From NCBI GenBank assembly GCA_002500485.1, contig DLRJ01000142.1:1-33634 (forward strand): a stretch of DNA of 33,634 nucleotides, read 5' to 3'. The DNA comes from Dehalococcoidia bacterium UBA7891 (GTDB taxonomy: Bacteria > Chloroflexota > Dehalococcoidia > Lucifugimonadales > UBA826). The translations under genes were made by a program, and so were the position numbers. Shown one piece after another: positions 33,005 through 33,634 of the stretch. Under the pieces are notes generated by a model that made no database searches, was not told the origin of the DNA, and worked only from the letters and a program-made list of their open reading frames with translations. How positions within the stretch are numbered: the stretch's first letter is position 1; the number at the start of each line of letters is the position of its first letter.

Positions 33005-33610
33005 ATGACAATTTTGAAAAATGACACAGTATATGAAGACGAGATTTTTTCAGGAATGAAAGCCGTATCTCTAAAAGTTTCAAGATCGACGTTTGAGGAA
33101 TGCCAATTTTTGGACTGTGATCTTGCTGAAGCGGAATTTGATCAATGTAGATTTATCGAATGTGAGTTTAGGGATTCAAATCTTAACGTAACTAAATTAC
33201 CGGGTAGCCGTTTTTTTGAAAGTCAATTTAAAGACTGTAAAGTGACAGGAATCAATTGGACCTCACTCGACTGGACGGGAATAACTGTATCTGCCCCTAT
33301 GGCTTTCGAATCTTGTGATTTGAGTTTTTCAGTATTTAATTCACTCAGTCTTCCAGGATTAATAATAAAAAATTGTAAGGCGTGGTATGCAGATTTTGAG
33401 GCATGTGATTTAACTCAATCTGTATTTACAAATACAGATTTACAAGACGCTCGCTTTAATGGTACTAAACTGGATAAATCCGATTTTGATGGTGCAGTTA
33501 ATTATTATATCGATCCCATGGGTAATTCCATTCGGGAGGCACATTTTGATTTTCCAGAGGTAATTAACCTGCTAAAAGCCTTTGATATCAAAATTAAGGG
33601 TTCCGATTAG
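33005..33610 (+). CDS. Pentapeptide-repeat protein (Qnr/McbG-like layout)
   Basis: 201 aa of A(D/N)LxF-type pentapeptide repeats forming a right-handed quadrilateral beta-helix. Clear runs are 'STFEECQFLDCDLAEAEFDQ' then 'CRFIECEFRDSNL', a less regular middle at about 60-110, then 'WYADFEACDLTQSVFTNTDL'. The end 'DPMGNSIREAHFDFPEVINL' followed by a short helix is like the C-terminal cap of Qnr/McbG proteins, which dimerise and protect DNA gyrase. Whether this one does so is unknown. It starts 7 bases after the previous stop with no strong ribosome-binding site, so it is probably the third gene of the D-aminoacylase operon. The TAG stop at 33608-33610 is 24 bases before the window end. Confidence 0.92.
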   Translation: MTILKNDTVYEDEIFSGMKAVSLKVSRSTFEECQFLDCDLAEAEFDQCRFIECEFRDSNLNVTKLPGSRFFESQFKDCKVTGINWTSLDWTGITVSAPMAFESCDLSFSVFNSLSLPGLIIKNCKAWYADFEACDLTQSVFTNTDLQDARFNGTKLDKSDFDGAVNYYIDPMGNSIREAHFDFPEVINLLKAFDIKIKGSD

Positions 33611-33634
33611 ATCCGGCATACTTCCGTAGTGTGA

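Overview
The window is about 33.6 kb of AT-leaning bacterial DNA, densely packed with catabolic genes in short operons on both strands. It has no rRNA, tRNA, CRISPR array, insertion sequence or phage gene that I can recognise. Several families occur as multiple paralogs: three class III (CaiB/BaiF) CoA-transferases, two acid-sugar dehydratases of the enolase superfamily, two amidohydrolases, three small flavin-type split-barrel proteins and two thiamine-diphosphate enzymes. With these are a DUF35/thiolase pair, a UGSC-type selenoprotein and many TTG starts. This repertoire resembles marine SAR202-type Chloroflexota. That placement is inference from gene content only, since no phylogenetic marker is present.

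Layout. 1-3507 (+): a MacAB-like ABC export operon whose adaptor is cut by the window edge and carries a 78-bp tandem repeat. 3821-10432 (+): a CoA-thioester block with two overlapping CoA-transferases, a DUF35 protein, a thiolase-like enzyme, a tiny HAD-fold protein and a clear oxalyl-CoA decarboxylase. 10609-11703 (-): an alanine-dehydrogenase-like enzyme with altered active-site positions, divergent from an alpha/beta hydrolase (+). 12660-13526 (-): a maleylpyruvate-isomerase/DinB-like protein, then a probable remnant of a Crp-like regulator. 13883-15313 (+): a deaminase-type amidohydrolase. 15341-19423 (-): a lone E1-alpha-like TPP subunit, a third CoA-transferase and a UGSC selenoprotein gene that looks like two ORFs because its selenocysteine codon is TGA.

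19844-26581: an SMP-30/gluconolactonase protein (+), a YHYH lipoprotein (-), a split-barrel protein (-) divergent from a nucleoside hydrolase (+), an AhpD-like protein (-), a second split-barrel protein (-) and an S9 peptidase (-). 26613-27650 (-): a homocysteine-methyltransferase-like protein heading the S9 operon. 27754-30876: two acid-sugar dehydratases (+) facing an HpcH/HpaI aldolase (-), which together could take an acid sugar to a 2-keto-3-deoxy acid and then to pyruvate plus an aldehyde. 30960-33610 (+): a D-aminoacylase, a third split-barrel protein and a pentapeptide-repeat protein.

The most interesting items are the UGA-containing UGSC gene with a candidate SECIS hairpin, and the CoA-transferase/DUF35/thiolase/oxalyl-CoA decarboxylase block. 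A possible route for that block is dicarboxylate activation, C-C cleavage to oxalyl-CoA and decarboxylation to formyl-CoA. The alanine-dehydrogenase homolog lacking its catalytic histidine is also notable. Functions are assigned by motif recognition; no database search was run.
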